Assembly (NCBI GenBank): GCA_016191785.1
Contig: JACPVJ010000184.1
Span: forward strand, 292,652 to 356,651
Source of the DNA: Myxococcales bacterium
GTDB lineage: Bacteria; Myxococcota_A; Polyangia; Polyangiales; Polyangiaceae
Length of the DNA stretch: 64,000 nt
Direction: 5' to 3'
The notes beneath the pieces are model-generated. The model saw only the letters and a program-made list of their open reading frames with translations, was not told the origin of the DNA and did not search any database. Numbering within the stretch: the first letter of the stretch is position 1; every line of letters starts with the position of its first letter. Of this stretch, positions 17,163-27,949 are shown piece after piece. Both the position numbers and the translations under genes were made by a program.

Positions 17163-18602
17163 TTGAGCTCGGCATCGTCCCCCGCACCCTCGCACACCCG
17201 CGTGCTCGTCATCGACGACAACGAGGGGATCCACGCCACGCTGCGCGCGCTCTTGCGCGGCCGAGGCGGCCAGGTGCACGCCGAGGCCAGTGGCGTCGAG
17301 CGTGAGCTGTTCGGGTCCGCCGCCGGGGCCGCCAAGCCGTTCGAGATCGCCGGCGCCCAGTGCGGGGAAGAGGGCCTCGCGAAGACCGAACAGGCGGTGA
17401 ACGAAGGCCAGCGCTTCGCCATTGCCTTCGTCGACCTGTGCATGCCGGGCTGGGACGGCATCGAGACGACCGAGAAGCTCTGGGCGACCGACCCCGACCT
17501 GCAGGTCGTGCTGGTGACCGGCAGCTCCGACGTGCCCTGGGCCGAGATCCGCCAGCGGGTCGGGTTTCGCGACAACTTCTTGGTCTTGAAGAAGCCCTTC
17601 GAGCCGGTCGAGGTGAGGCAAATCGCGCAGGCGCTGGCGCGCAAGTGGGACCTGAACGCCGCTGTCGCCGAGCGCATCCACGAGCTGGAAAACCGGCTCT
17701 TGGCCCGGAACGTGGAGCTCGAGCTGCTCGCCGAGCACCTTCAGCGCGAGGCCGCCGAGCGCGCTCGTATCGAGGTCGAGCTGCGCCTGGCGCAGAAGCT
17801 CGAGGCTGTGGGGCAGCTGGCCTCGGGGATCGCCCACGAGATCAACACTCCCATCCAGTACGTCAGCGACAGCTTGCACTTCCTGAAGAACGCGACATCC
17901 GACATGCGCAGCTTGATCGAAGCCTATCGGAACGAGCGGCCCGGGCTCGAGGCCGGGCCGACCGGGGCCGAGGCCCTCGAGCGGCTCGCCGAAGCCGAAG
18001 ACGCCGCAGATCTCGAGTACCTCGACGAAGCCCTCCCCCAGGCGCTCCAGCGCGTGTTCGAGGGCGTCGGTCACGTGGCCAAGCTGGTCCGCTCGATGAA
18101 AGAGTTCGCCCACCCCGGGCAGCGCGAGCTGGCGCCGGCCGACCTGCGCCGGGGCATCGAGAACACCGTCACCGTGGCCCGGAACGAATACAAGTACGTC
18201 GCCGACGTGGTCCTCGAGCTCGACGAGATCCCCCTGGTGACGTGCAACGCGGGGGAGCTCAACCAGGTCTTCTTGAATCTGATCGTGAATGCCGCGCACG
18301 CCATCGCCGACCGCGGCGAGCCCGAGGCGCGAGGCACCATCACCATCCGCACGGCCCGCGACGGCGGCATGGTTCGGGTGTCGATCGGCGACACCGGCTG
18401 CGGCATCCCCGAGGCGGCCCAGCAGCGCATCTTCGAGCCGTTCTTCACCACCAAAGAGGTCGGGCGCGGCACCGGCCAGGGGCTCGCCATCGCCCGGAGC
18501 ATCGTCGATCAGCACGGGGGCAACATCGCCTTCGAGACTGAGCAGGGGCAGGGGACCACCTTCCACATCTGCCTGCCGGTGAGCGGGCCGGAGACGCCAT
18601 GA
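17163..18602 (+). CDS. Receiver-histidine kinase hybrid, cytosolic
   Basis: A 479-residue protein. The N-terminal receiver has Asp18-Asp19, phosphoacceptor Asp91 (FVDLCMPGWDG) and Lys143/144; it carries an unusual insertion of about 25 residues between its second strand and the phosphoacceptor strand. A coiled coil (about 170-210) leads to the H-box at His225 (ASGIAHEINTPIQYV) and an intact ATPase domain (NLIVNAAHAI, DTGCGIP, GTGQGLAIA). The start is TTG after a GGAGC-type site; no better ATG is in frame. The kinase half is paralogous to 9042-10100. The stop overlaps the start of the receiver-HDOD gene, its likely partner. Confidence 0.9.
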   Translation: MSSASSPAPSHTRVLVIDDNEGIHATLRALLRGRGGQVHAEASGVERELFGSAAGAAKPFEIAGAQCGEEGLAKTEQAVNEGQRFAIAFVDLCMPGWDGIETTEKLWATDPDLQVVLVTGSSDVPWAEIRQRVGFRDNFLVLKKPFEPVEVRQIAQALARKWDLNAAVAERIHELENRLLARNVELELLAEHLQREAAERARIEVELRLAQKLEAVGQLASGIAHEINTPIQYVSDSLHFLKNATSDMRSLIEAYRNERPGLEAGPTGAEALERLAEAEDAADLEYLDEALPQALQRVFEGVGHVAKLVRSMKEFAHPGQRELAPADLRRGIENTVTVARNEYKYVADVVLELDEIPLVTCNAGELNQVFLNLIVNAAHAIADRGEPEARGTITIRTARDGGMVRVSIGDTGCGIPEAAQQRIFEPFFTTKEVGRGTGQGLAIARSIVDQHGGNIAFETEQGQGTTFHICLPVSGPETP

Positions 18603-19783
18603 AACGAGTCGTTTTCGTCGACGACGAGCAGCGCGTGCTCGACGGCCTGCGCGACATGCTGCGCAAGCACCGCAAGAAGTGGGACATGCACTTCGCGCTC
18701 GGGGGTCAAGAGGGCATTCGTCTGCTCGACGCCGGAGGGGTGGACGTGCTGGTCAGCGACATGCGGATGCCGGGCGTCGACGGCGTGAATCTGCTGCGCC
18801 ATGCCCACCAACACCACCCAGCGGTGGTGCGCTTCATCCTCTCGGGCTTCGCCGAAGAGGCGGCCTGCATGCGAGCCGTCCCCGTGGCTCATCAGTTCTT
18901 GAGCAAGCCCTGCGATGCGGCGCAGCTCGAGAGCGCCATCGATCGCGCGCTGGCGCTCCGCGAGTCGCTCGACGACGAGGCGCTGCGCGCGTACCTGGGC
19001 ACGGTCGACAAGCTGCCGAGCCAGCCCAAGCTCTATCACGAGCTGCAGAAGCTGATGGTCGACGCCAAGGCCGGCACCGAGAGCGTGGCCCGCCTGGTCG
19101 AGCGCGACATGGCGATGAGCGCCAAGCTGCTGCAGCTGGTCAACTCGGGTTTCTTCGGCGTGGCACGCCGCGTCTCGAGCATCGACCACGCGGTCTCGCT
19201 CCTGGGCATTCAGACCATCCAGAACCTGGTGCTCGCCGCCGAGGTGTTCGGTACCAGCACGACCAACGCCCGGTTGGCCGAGCTCCAAGCCCACGCCTTG
19301 CTCACTGCGCGGCTGGCCGCGCGCATCGCGCCGAACAAGTCGGTGGGCGACGAAGCGTTCCTGGCCGGTCTGCTCCACGACGTGGGCTTCTTGGTGCTCT
19401 CGGAGGCCCGGTCGGCCCAGATCGAGCGAGTCCTTTCCCTCTCGAACCAGGGGCGCCCGCTGGTCGATGCCGAGGCCGAGTGCGGGGTGGTCTCGCACGC
19501 CCGGGTGGGGGGATACCTGCTGGGCCTGTGGGGCTTGCCGTACCCGATTTCTGAAGCGGTCGCGCTGCACCACACTCCGCGTGCGATCGGCAGCGCGCGG
19601 GGCTTCGACCTGCTCGCCACCGTACACATCGCCGACGCGCTCGCGGCCGAGACCACCGTTGACGCGCTGCACCTCGAGGCCCCCCTCGACCAAGTTCTGA
19701 TCGCCGAGCTCGGGCTCGAGGGCCAGCTGGGCGGCTGGCGAGGGCTCGCCGCCCAGCTGGCGAACCAGCGTGCTGCCGCTTGA
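18599..19783 (+). CDS. Response regulator with HDOD output
   Basis: A 394-residue receiver-HDOD protein. It has Asp8-Asp9, phosphoacceptor Asp54 (VSDMRMPGVDG) and a Lys in FLSKPCDAAQL. The HDOD domain has LLQLVNSGFFGVARR, AGLLHDVGFLVL and LHHTPR. ATGA overlap with the upstream kinase shows coupling. It is the full-length paralogue of the minus-strand protein at 10078-11280, so the locus holds two versions of the same kinase/receiver-HDOD module in different gene orientations. Confidence 0.92.
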   Translation: MKRVVFVDDEQRVLDGLRDMLRKHRKKWDMHFALGGQEGIRLLDAGGVDVLVSDMRMPGVDGVNLLRHAHQHHPAVVRFILSGFAEEAACMRAVPVAHQFLSKPCDAAQLESAIDRALALRESLDDEALRAYLGTVDKLPSQPKLYHELQKLMVDAKAGTESVARLVERDMAMSAKLLQLVNSGFFGVARRVSSIDHAVSLLGIQTIQNLVLAAEVFGTSTTNARLAELQAHALLTARLAARIAPNKSVGDEAFLAGLLHDVGFLVLSEARSAQIERVLSLSNQGRPLVDAEAECGVVSHARVGGYLLGLWGLPYPISEAVALHHTPRAIGSARGFDLLATVHIADALAAETTVDALHLEAPLDQVLIAELGLEGQLGGWRGLAAQLANQRAAA

Positions 19784-19860
19784 GCGCGGTTGGCGGGCGG
19801 CGACGGGGCGCATAAGATGACCCGCGGATGGATGCGGCGCCCAGCTCCCGCGGCCCGGCG

Positions 19861-20784
19861 ATGCCAGACACCGTCGTGATCGCGGACGACGACCGGGCCA
19901 CGCGTGCGCTGGTCGCGCGCTGGGTGCAGACCACGGGGCTGAGTGTGATCGAGGCCGGGGACGGCGAGGCGGCGCTGCTCTGCGTGAACGCCCATCTGTC
20001 GCGGGTGGCGGTGGTGATCCTCGACGTGATGATGCCGAACCGCGACGGGTTCGGGGTGCTCGGGGCGCTGCGAGCCGAACCCTCGACCCAGGCGCTGCCG
20101 GTGATCTTGCTCACCGCCCACGCCACCGACGAGCCCGACGTGCTGCGCGGCATCGAGACCGGCGCTGCCGACCACATGCCGAAGCCCTTCAGCGGGCCGC
20201 TGCTCGTGGCGCGGGTCCGGCAGCTGGCAGCGCAGCGCGCCACGGCGGTCCGCAACGAGTGGCTGCTGCGGCGGGCCGAGACCGCGGCCACGCGGGACGC
20301 CCTGACCGGCCTGGGGAACCGGCGCCAGTTCGAGGGCGTGCTGGTCGCCGAACACGCCTACGCCACGCGGCATCGCTCTCCGGCCGCCCTGGCGCTGGTC
20401 GATCTGGACCACTTCAAGACCGTGAACGACGTCTTCGGCCATCAAGCCGGCGACCTCGTTCTGAGCCACTTCGCCGAGGTCGTTCGCAAGACGCTGCGCG
20501 CTGAAGATCATGCGTTCAGGGTCGGCGGCGAAGAGTTCGCGCTCTTGCTTCGTGGGACCGGGGTCGACGGCGCCGAGCAAGTGCTGGCCCGGCTCCGGAG
20601 TCAGCTCGCGCAGGCGCCCCTGGTCCTGGGGGCGGACCGCACGCGCTACCGGATCCAGTTCAGCGCCGGGGTCTCGTCCCTCGACGGTGAGAGGCCCGCT
20701 CACGTCGTGGTGAAAGAGGCCGACGACGCGCTCTATTCGGCGAAACGAACGGGCCGAAACAAGACCGCCGTGGCGCGGGCTTAA
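19861..20784 (+). CDS. PleD-like response regulator diguanylate cyclase
   Basis: A receiver followed by an active-looking GGDEF domain (307 residues from the ATG at 19861; an in-frame ATG at 19828 would add 11). Phosphoacceptor Asp55 is in ILDVMMPNRDG. The cyclase has DLDHFKTVND, the GGEEF signature at residues 222-226, and an inhibitory I-site RAED five residues before it, as in PleD. It should make c-di-GMP upon phosphorylation and be product-inhibited. It lies 77 bases after the receiver-HDOD gene in the same direction. Confidence 0.92.
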   Translation: MPDTVVIADDDRATRALVARWVQTTGLSVIEAGDGEAALLCVNAHLSRVAVVILDVMMPNRDGFGVLGALRAEPSTQALPVILLTAHATDEPDVLRGIETGAADHMPKPFSGPLLVARVRQLAAQRATAVRNEWLLRRAETAATRDALTGLGNRRQFEGVLVAEHAYATRHRSPAALALVDLDHFKTVNDVFGHQAGDLVLSHFAEVVRKTLRAEDHAFRVGGEEFALLLRGTGVDGAEQVLARLRSQLAQAPLVLGADRTRYRIQFSAGVSSLDGERPAHVVVKEADDALYSAKRTGRNKTAVARA

Positions 20785-20815
20785 GCCTTGGCCCGGGCCG
20801 CCGTTCAGGCGGGCG

Positions 20816-21835
20816 ATGCGTTGGTTTTCCACCGCCAAGAAGCGGAGTGATCCCCCAGCGGCCGAGGCCGGCGCCGGCGGTGGGCAAGAGGACTTCGACG
20901 AGCTCCTCGACACGCTCACCTCCGTCTTGACCGACTTTGGCGAGCATGCGTTCGACACCAGCGACCAACCCGGGTCGGTCACCCGCGACCGCTTCGCCGA
21001 GCTCGCCCGGCGGCTGGCCGTGGGGAAAGGCGCCAGCGAGCCCGAGGCGCGGGCTCACCGCGAGGTGCGGCACGCCTTCCGCAAACAGCGCGAGCACGAA
21101 GCCAAGTACGTGACCTCGGCGACCGGGAACTTTCGCGACGCCCTTCAGGCGTGCTTGGGCGCGCTGTCGCGCGCGGTCGCCGAAGACCGGGAGGCAGATC
21201 GGCGGATCGGCGCGCGAGTCGGCGAGCTGGTGACCGCCTTTCAGAAGAACGACACCGATGCCATCCGCCGTGAAGCCAGCGCGATGGCGGAAATGGTGCA
21301 GAGCGCCATCGAGAAACGCCGAGAGCGCGAGTCAGCTCAGATGTCCGAGCTCGCAGAGAGCGTGAAGCTCTTGCGCAAGGAGCTGTGCGAGGCACGCCGC
21401 GAGTCTGGTCGCGATGCAGTCACGGAGCTGTTCGACCGCACTTCGTTCGACGAGCACGTGCACCGCACCGCCGAGCTGGCGGCCTTCGGCGTCGGGACGC
21501 CGTTCCTGGTCTTGATCGAGGTGGCTTGCTCCGACTCCGAGGTCGCCACGCTCAGGACGATCAGCGATCTCTTGGTCCGCACGTTCTTGCGGGCCGACGA
21601 CTTCGTCGCGCGTACCGCGGGTGGAGAGTTTGCCGTGGTGGTGGTCGACTCGGCCGAGGCGCGGGTCTTGGCCCGCGCCGAGCGGCTGCGGGAGGCCGCC
21701 GTGCAGCTCGGGCTGCCGCCACTCTCGATCGGAGCCGCCGGGCTGATCGCCGGCGAGCGCGCCGGAAGCTGGGTGGGCCGTGCCGCAGAGGCCCTCGAGG
21801 CCGCTCGAAACGAATCGCGAACCAACGTAGCCTAG
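20816..21835 (+). CDS. Degenerate GGDEF protein with retained I-site
   Basis: A 339-residue protein with a helical, coiled-coil-rich N-terminal 200 residues and a C-terminal GGDEF-fold domain. The signature reads AGGEF (residues 268-272) rather than GGDEF, and the DxxxFKxxND substrate/metal motif is not present, so cyclase activity is unlikely. The c-di-GMP inhibitory-site pattern RxxD is kept as RADD at 259-262, exactly five residues before the signature. Such domains in other bacteria (PopA-type) act as c-di-GMP receptors. It lies 31 bases after an active cyclase gene, suggesting that it reads that enzyme's product; this is inference. Confidence 0.75.
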   Translation: MRWFSTAKKRSDPPAAEAGAGGGQEDFDELLDTLTSVLTDFGEHAFDTSDQPGSVTRDRFAELARRLAVGKGASEPEARAHREVRHAFRKQREHEAKYVTSATGNFRDALQACLGALSRAVAEDREADRRIGARVGELVTAFQKNDTDAIRREASAMAEMVQSAIEKRRERESAQMSELAESVKLLRKELCEARRESGRDAVTELFDRTSFDEHVHRTAELAAFGVGTPFLVLIEVACSDSEVATLRTISDLLVRTFLRADDFVARTAGGEFAVVVVDSAEARVLARAERLREAAVQLGLPPLSIGAAGLIAGERAGSWVGRAAEALEAARNESRTNVA

Positions 21836-21866
21836 ACCGGGAAACTGGGGTAAAGATCTCCGCTCA

Positions 21867-24229
<2,363 letters not shown>

Positions 24230-24233
<4 letters not shown>

Positions 24234-24254
24234 AGGGCGAGGGCGCCGCTTCAG
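24230..24254. terminator. Hairpin between convergent regulator genes
   Basis: CTGAAGGGCG at 24230-24239 pairs with CGCCGCTTCAG at 24244-24254, with one bulged base, to make a stem of about 10 bp. It spans the facing stop codons of the hybrid kinase and the NtrC-like gene. The position suits a bidirectional terminator, but there is no U-tract. Confidence 0.45.
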
Positions 24255-25723
24255 TCCGCGCTCCCGCTCCTCTTCCCTTCGTACATGCGCCGGGTCAGGC
24301 GTCGAAAGTTCGAGGCGTCCATGCCCGACAGCCGAGCGGCTTCGGCGACGTTTCCGCCGGCCATGCTGAGCACCCGCGACACGTAGGTACGCACGAACTC
24401 GTCGCGAGCCTCGTTCAGCGGTTGAAGCGCGCCCGGCTCGGCCGCCGGCATCCCCGCGGAATCCCGGAAGCTGGGGGGCAAGAGATCCACCGTCACCACC
24501 TCGGCACGGCAGAGCACCAGCGCGCGCTCCACGGTGTTCTCGAGCTCGCGCACGTTGCCAGGCCACGAGTGGCTCGAGAGCGCGTCCATCGTCGCGGTGT
24601 CGACCTGGGGGATGCGTCGGCCGAGGCGCTGCCCGTGCTTGTGCAGGAAGTGATCGACCAAGATCGGGATGTCCTCGCGGCGGTCCCGGAGCGGCGGCAG
24701 CTCGATGGTGAAGACGTTGAGGCGATAGAAGAGATCCTGCCGGAAGCGCCCCGCTTCGACCTCTTTGCCCAGGTCGCGGTTGGTGGCGGCGATGACCCGG
24801 ACGTCGACCCGCCGCGACTCGGTGGATCCGACGGGCCGGATAGTCCCCTCTTGCAGCACCCTGAGTAGGCGTGCCTGCGTCGCCGGTGACAGCTCGCCGA
24901 CCTCGTCCATGAACAGCGTGCCGCTCGATGCGGTCTCGAACAGCCCCTTGCGGTTGGTGGTGGCGCCGGTGAACGCCCCTTTTACGTGGCCAAACAGCTC
25001 GCTCTCGAGCAACGAATCGGTCAGCGCGGCGCAGTTGACGTCGACGAAAGCACGACCGCTTCGCTCGCTCTGTTCGTGCAGCGCCCGTGCGACCAGCTCC
25101 TTTCCCGTCCCGCTCTCGCCGAGCACCAGCACCGTCACCTCGGCGGGCGCGACGGCCGAGACGAGCGCGCTGACTTGCCTCATGGCGGCCGAGTCCCCCA
25201 CCATGCCCCGCGCGCGTTGCGCGGCTTCGAGCTGGCTCTCGAGGAAGCGATTGCGGGCCAAGAGGCGCTTGTGCTCGATGGCGCGGCGCACCGCAGGAAT
25301 GAGCGTGTTCTGCGCGTCCACCGGCTTGACCAGGTAGTCGTAGGCGCCCAGGCGCATGGCCTCGACCGCCGCCGAGACCGTCGCCTGCCCGGTCATGAAC
25401 AGCACCGGCAAGTCACGCCAGCGGGTGTGCGCTTCGGTCAGAAGCTCGAACCCGCTCATCCCGGGCATCAGCACGTCGGTGATCAGGACGTCCACGTCGT
25501 CGGCCACTTGGTCCAGCGCCGCCAGGGCGTCCGCGCCCGCGTCGAAGTCGCGAACCGAAAAACCGCCTGCCTGCAGGGCGCGACAGACCGCACGCCGGAC
25601 CAGCGCTTCGTCCTCCACCACGAACACGGTTCCCAGGCGCCCGGTGGGTGCTGGGTCCTCGTGTGCGATCCGTTCGGCTTCCAATGGAGAGTCATAATGA
25701 CCTCCGCTCCTTGCGCGATGCAA
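24251..25723 (-). CDS. NtrC-family sigma-54 response regulator
   Basis: A 490-residue enhancer-binding protein: receiver (phosphoacceptor in LITDVLMPGMSG, Lys in YLVKPVD), AAA+ domain with Walker A GESGTGKE, the sigma-54-contact GAFTGA loop, Walker B GTLFMDEV and R-fingers, then a Fis-type helix-turn-helix near residues 455-480 (GGNVAEAARLSGMDASNFRRL). It activates sigma-54 promoters when phosphorylated; targets are unknown. Start problem: the in-frame start is a weak TTG at 25723, while a strong GGAGG (25701-25705, minus sense) serves an out-of-frame ATG at 25695. It is divergent from the FHA-GGDEF gene. Confidence 0.92.
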   Translation of the reverse strand: MHRARSGGHYDSPLEAERIAHEDPAPTGRLGTVFVVEDEALVRRAVCRALQAGGFSVRDFDAGADALAALDQVADDVDVLITDVLMPGMSGFELLTEAHTRWRDLPVLFMTGQATVSAAVEAMRLGAYDYLVKPVDAQNTLIPAVRRAIEHKRLLARNRFLESQLEAAQRARGMVGDSAAMRQVSALVSAVAPAEVTVLVLGESGTGKELVARALHEQSERSGRAFVDVNCAALTDSLLESELFGHVKGAFTGATTNRKGLFETASSGTLFMDEVGELSPATQARLLRVLQEGTIRPVGSTESRRVDVRVIAATNRDLGKEVEAGRFRQDLFYRLNVFTIELPPLRDRREDIPILVDHFLHKHGQRLGRRIPQVDTATMDALSSHSWPGNVRELENTVERALVLCRAEVVTVDLLPPSFRDSAGMPAAEPGALQPLNEARDEFVRTYVSRVLSMAGGNVAEAARLSGMDASNFRRLTRRMYEGKRSGSAD

Positions 25724-25799
25724 TAGGCGCGCGACCTACACGGACGTACAGCAATGGTCGGGCCTCAATGAACTCCTCGTTCGACCGTATTCGAGTGTC

Positions 25800-26873
25800 A
25801 TGACCGCGTCCCCCGGTGCCAGCGCTCCGCCCTCGCACGCTCCCTGCGATTCGGGTGGCCGCTCTGCGATCATCCCGGCGGCGCCGCGCGAGATCTCGTC
25901 CACTGCCATCACCCACCGCGAGATGGCGGCGGTGCGCGTGCGCGCGCCGCTGCCGTCGTTCGACTCATTTCGGGACGGCGAAGACGAGCGCGTGACGCGG
26001 GTCAGCATGCCGCCCCTGGCCCGCCCGCAGGCCGAGCGCACCGTGCTGATCCGGCTCGATGGCGTGGACGCCGGAAGCCTCGTCACGCTGGCCGCCGAAG
26101 GCTGCACCGTGGGGCGACACGTGTCGAACTCGCTCCGGGTTTCCGAAGGCGGTGTCAGCCGGTTTCATGCCCGGATCACCTGGTTGGGGAACGGCTACAC
26201 GATCGAAGACCTGGGCTCGGCCAACGGGACCTGGCTCAAGGGGCAGCGCGTGACCCGAGCGGTGCTCTCGGATGGTGACGTCCTTCAGTTCGGCTCCCAC
26301 GCCAGCTACCGGTTCACCATCACCGACGGGCTGCACGAAGGCATGCTGCGCAAGCTGCACGAGTCGAGCACGCGCGATCCGCTGACCGGCGCCTACAACC
26401 GACGACACTTCGACGAACGGTTGCGCGAGGAGCTGGCGTACGCGCTGCGCCACCGGTCCGACCTCGGCGTGGTGATGTTGGACATCGACCACTTCAAGCA
26501 GGTCAACGACACCCGCGGCCACCCGGCGGGGGACGCGGTGATCCGTCACGTGGCGCAGGTGACCGCATCCCAGCTGCGCAGCGAGGACATCTTTGCGCGA
26601 TACGGCGGTGAGGAGTTCGTGGTGCTGCTCCGGGGCATCGACGTGCGGGGGGCCGTGCGGGTCGCGGAACGCGTGCGCGCGAACGTCGAGGTGCTGAGCG
26701 CGCGCTTCGACGGGACCTTGATCCCCGTCACGGTCAGCGGCGGCGCGGCGGCCCTGAGCGACGGTGGTGAGCGCTCTGGAAGCGCGCTGCTCGGGCGGGC
26801 GGACGAGCGCCTGTACGCCGCCAAGCGGGCGGGCAGAAACCGTATCGTCGGGGCGCTGCCTGGGGCGGGTTGA
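25800..26873 (+). CDS. FHA-GGDEF diguanylate cyclase
   Basis: A 357-residue protein with a low-complexity N-terminus of about 80 residues, an FHA phosphothreonine-binding domain (VGRHVSNSLRV, VSRFHARI, DLGSANGTWLKG; about 90-170) and a C-terminal GGDEF domain. The cyclase is intact: DIDHFKQVND, GGEEF at 269-273, and the I-site RSED at 260-263. The FHA domain suggests control by a Ser/Thr kinase, and one is encoded at 55838-57313, though a link is only inferred. It starts a same-strand run to 32180; the kinase-like gene follows after 23 bases. Confidence 0.9.
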   Translation: MTASPGASAPPSHAPCDSGGRSAIIPAAPREISSTAITHREMAAVRVRAPLPSFDSFRDGEDERVTRVSMPPLARPQAERTVLIRLDGVDAGSLVTLAAEGCTVGRHVSNSLRVSEGGVSRFHARITWLGNGYTIEDLGSANGTWLKGQRVTRAVLSDGDVLQFGSHASYRFTITDGLHEGMLRKLHESSTRDPLTGAYNRRHFDERLREELAYALRHRSDLGVVMLDIDHFKQVNDTRGHPAGDAVIRHVAQVTASQLRSEDIFARYGGEEFVVLLRGIDVRGAVRVAERVRANVEVLSARFDGTLIPVTVSGGAAALSDGGERSGSALLGRADERLYAAKRAGRNRIVGALPGAG

Positions 26874-26896
26874 TTCTCGGCTGATGCCGCGCTTGG

Positions 26897-27910
26897 TTGG
26901 AGCCCGACGTGTCCCGAACCCCCCTTTCCCCCGATCTCGAACCCCTGCAGGCGTTGCTGCGCGACGAGGGGTACGAGGCCGCGGCGGCCGCCTTGGCAGC
27001 GGGCAACGTGGCGGAGGCGTGTGAGCTGCTGCGACGCGGTTTCGAGCTTCGCGACGAGGCCCGGCGCGAGTTGCTCGAGCTCGTGGGTCGGCAGCGCGAT
27101 TGGATGGCGAGGCTCGACCCCGAGCGCGACCCCTCGAGCCCCGTCGAGCTCGTCGCCCGAGGCATGGAAGCCACGCGCGAGCGCTGGATCGGCAATGTCC
27201 GCGCGCTGTCCCACGATCTGCGCAGCCCGCTCACCGTCATCAAGACCAACGTCGGCTTTCTTCGCGAGTCGGTCACCTTTCCGGACGACGAGACCGGCGA
27301 GGTCCTGGACGACATCGACCTGGGCGTCGGGCGGGTCGAGAAGCTCTTGTCGGCCGTCACCGACGTAGCGACGTTCGATCTCGGGCACGTGCGCCTCGAG
27401 GTGGGGAGGGTAGAGGTGCACGACCTCGCAGAACGCCTGCGCCGGCTGGCCGGCGCGATGGTCTGCGGCAGTCCGGTCGACGTGAGCGTGCGCGTCGACG
27501 CGAGCGCGCCCGCCGAAGTCGAAGTCGATCCGCTGGCCCTGGGGCGGATCGTCGACGGGGTGCTGGCCCACGCCGCGGCCTACACTCTGCGTGGGCAGAT
27601 CCAGGTCACGCTCGGCGGGGCAGGTGCCATGCTCACGATCGAGGTGGCCGATTCGAGCGCCGGGGTCGAGCCGGCGGAGCTCGACCGGATCTTCGAGGTC
27701 ACGGGTCTGCGGCGGCCGCCGCCGGGGGGCAGCGCGTGGGGAACGGCGCTGATTGCCGCGGGGCGCCTGCTCGCGGCCATCGGCGGGCGCCTCGAAGTCG
27801 CCAGCGCTCCGGGCCTGGGGACGACGGTGTGGGCCCATGTCCCGCGGAGTATGCGGGACTCCCTCGCACCCCCACCTGAAGCCGCCTTCGTCGCCGTGCG
27901 ATCGCGCTGA
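26897..27910 (+). CDS. Histidine-kinase-like protein with degenerate ATPase domain
   Basis: Up to 337 residues. The N-terminus is helical; the H-box is intact at His106 (ALSHDLRSPLTVI, counting from TTG 26897). The ATP-binding half keeps the fold (RIVDGVLAHAAAYT, VADSSAGVEPAELDRIF, GTALIAAGRLLAAIGGRL), but the N-box lacks its usual Asn and the DxGxG motif reads DSSAG. It may bind ATP poorly and act as a phosphotransfer partner. The start is TTG at 26897 or GTG at 26909, both in frame. It lies between the FHA-GGDEF and FecR-domain genes. Confidence 0.75.
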   Translation: MEPDVSRTPLSPDLEPLQALLRDEGYEAAAAALAAGNVAEACELLRRGFELRDEARRELLELVGRQRDWMARLDPERDPSSPVELVARGMEATRERWIGNVRALSHDLRSPLTVIKTNVGFLRESVTFPDDETGEVLDDIDLGVGRVEKLLSAVTDVATFDLGHVRLEVGRVEVHDLAERLRRLAGAMVCGSPVDVSVRVDASAPAEVEVDPLALGRIVDGVLAHAAAYTLRGQIQVTLGGAGAMLTIEVADSSAGVEPAELDRIFEVTGLRRPPPGGSAWGTALIAAGRLLAAIGGRLEVASAPGLGTTVWAHVPRSMRDSLAPPPEAAFVAVRSR

Positions 27911-27949
27911 CGCGCTCAAGCTCAGGGGCTCGGCGCCGTAGATGGTCTC

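Noticed and set aside
25724..25799. Possible sigma-54 promoter in the divergent gap
   Set aside because: No clear GG/GC pair at the -24/-12 spacing was seen.
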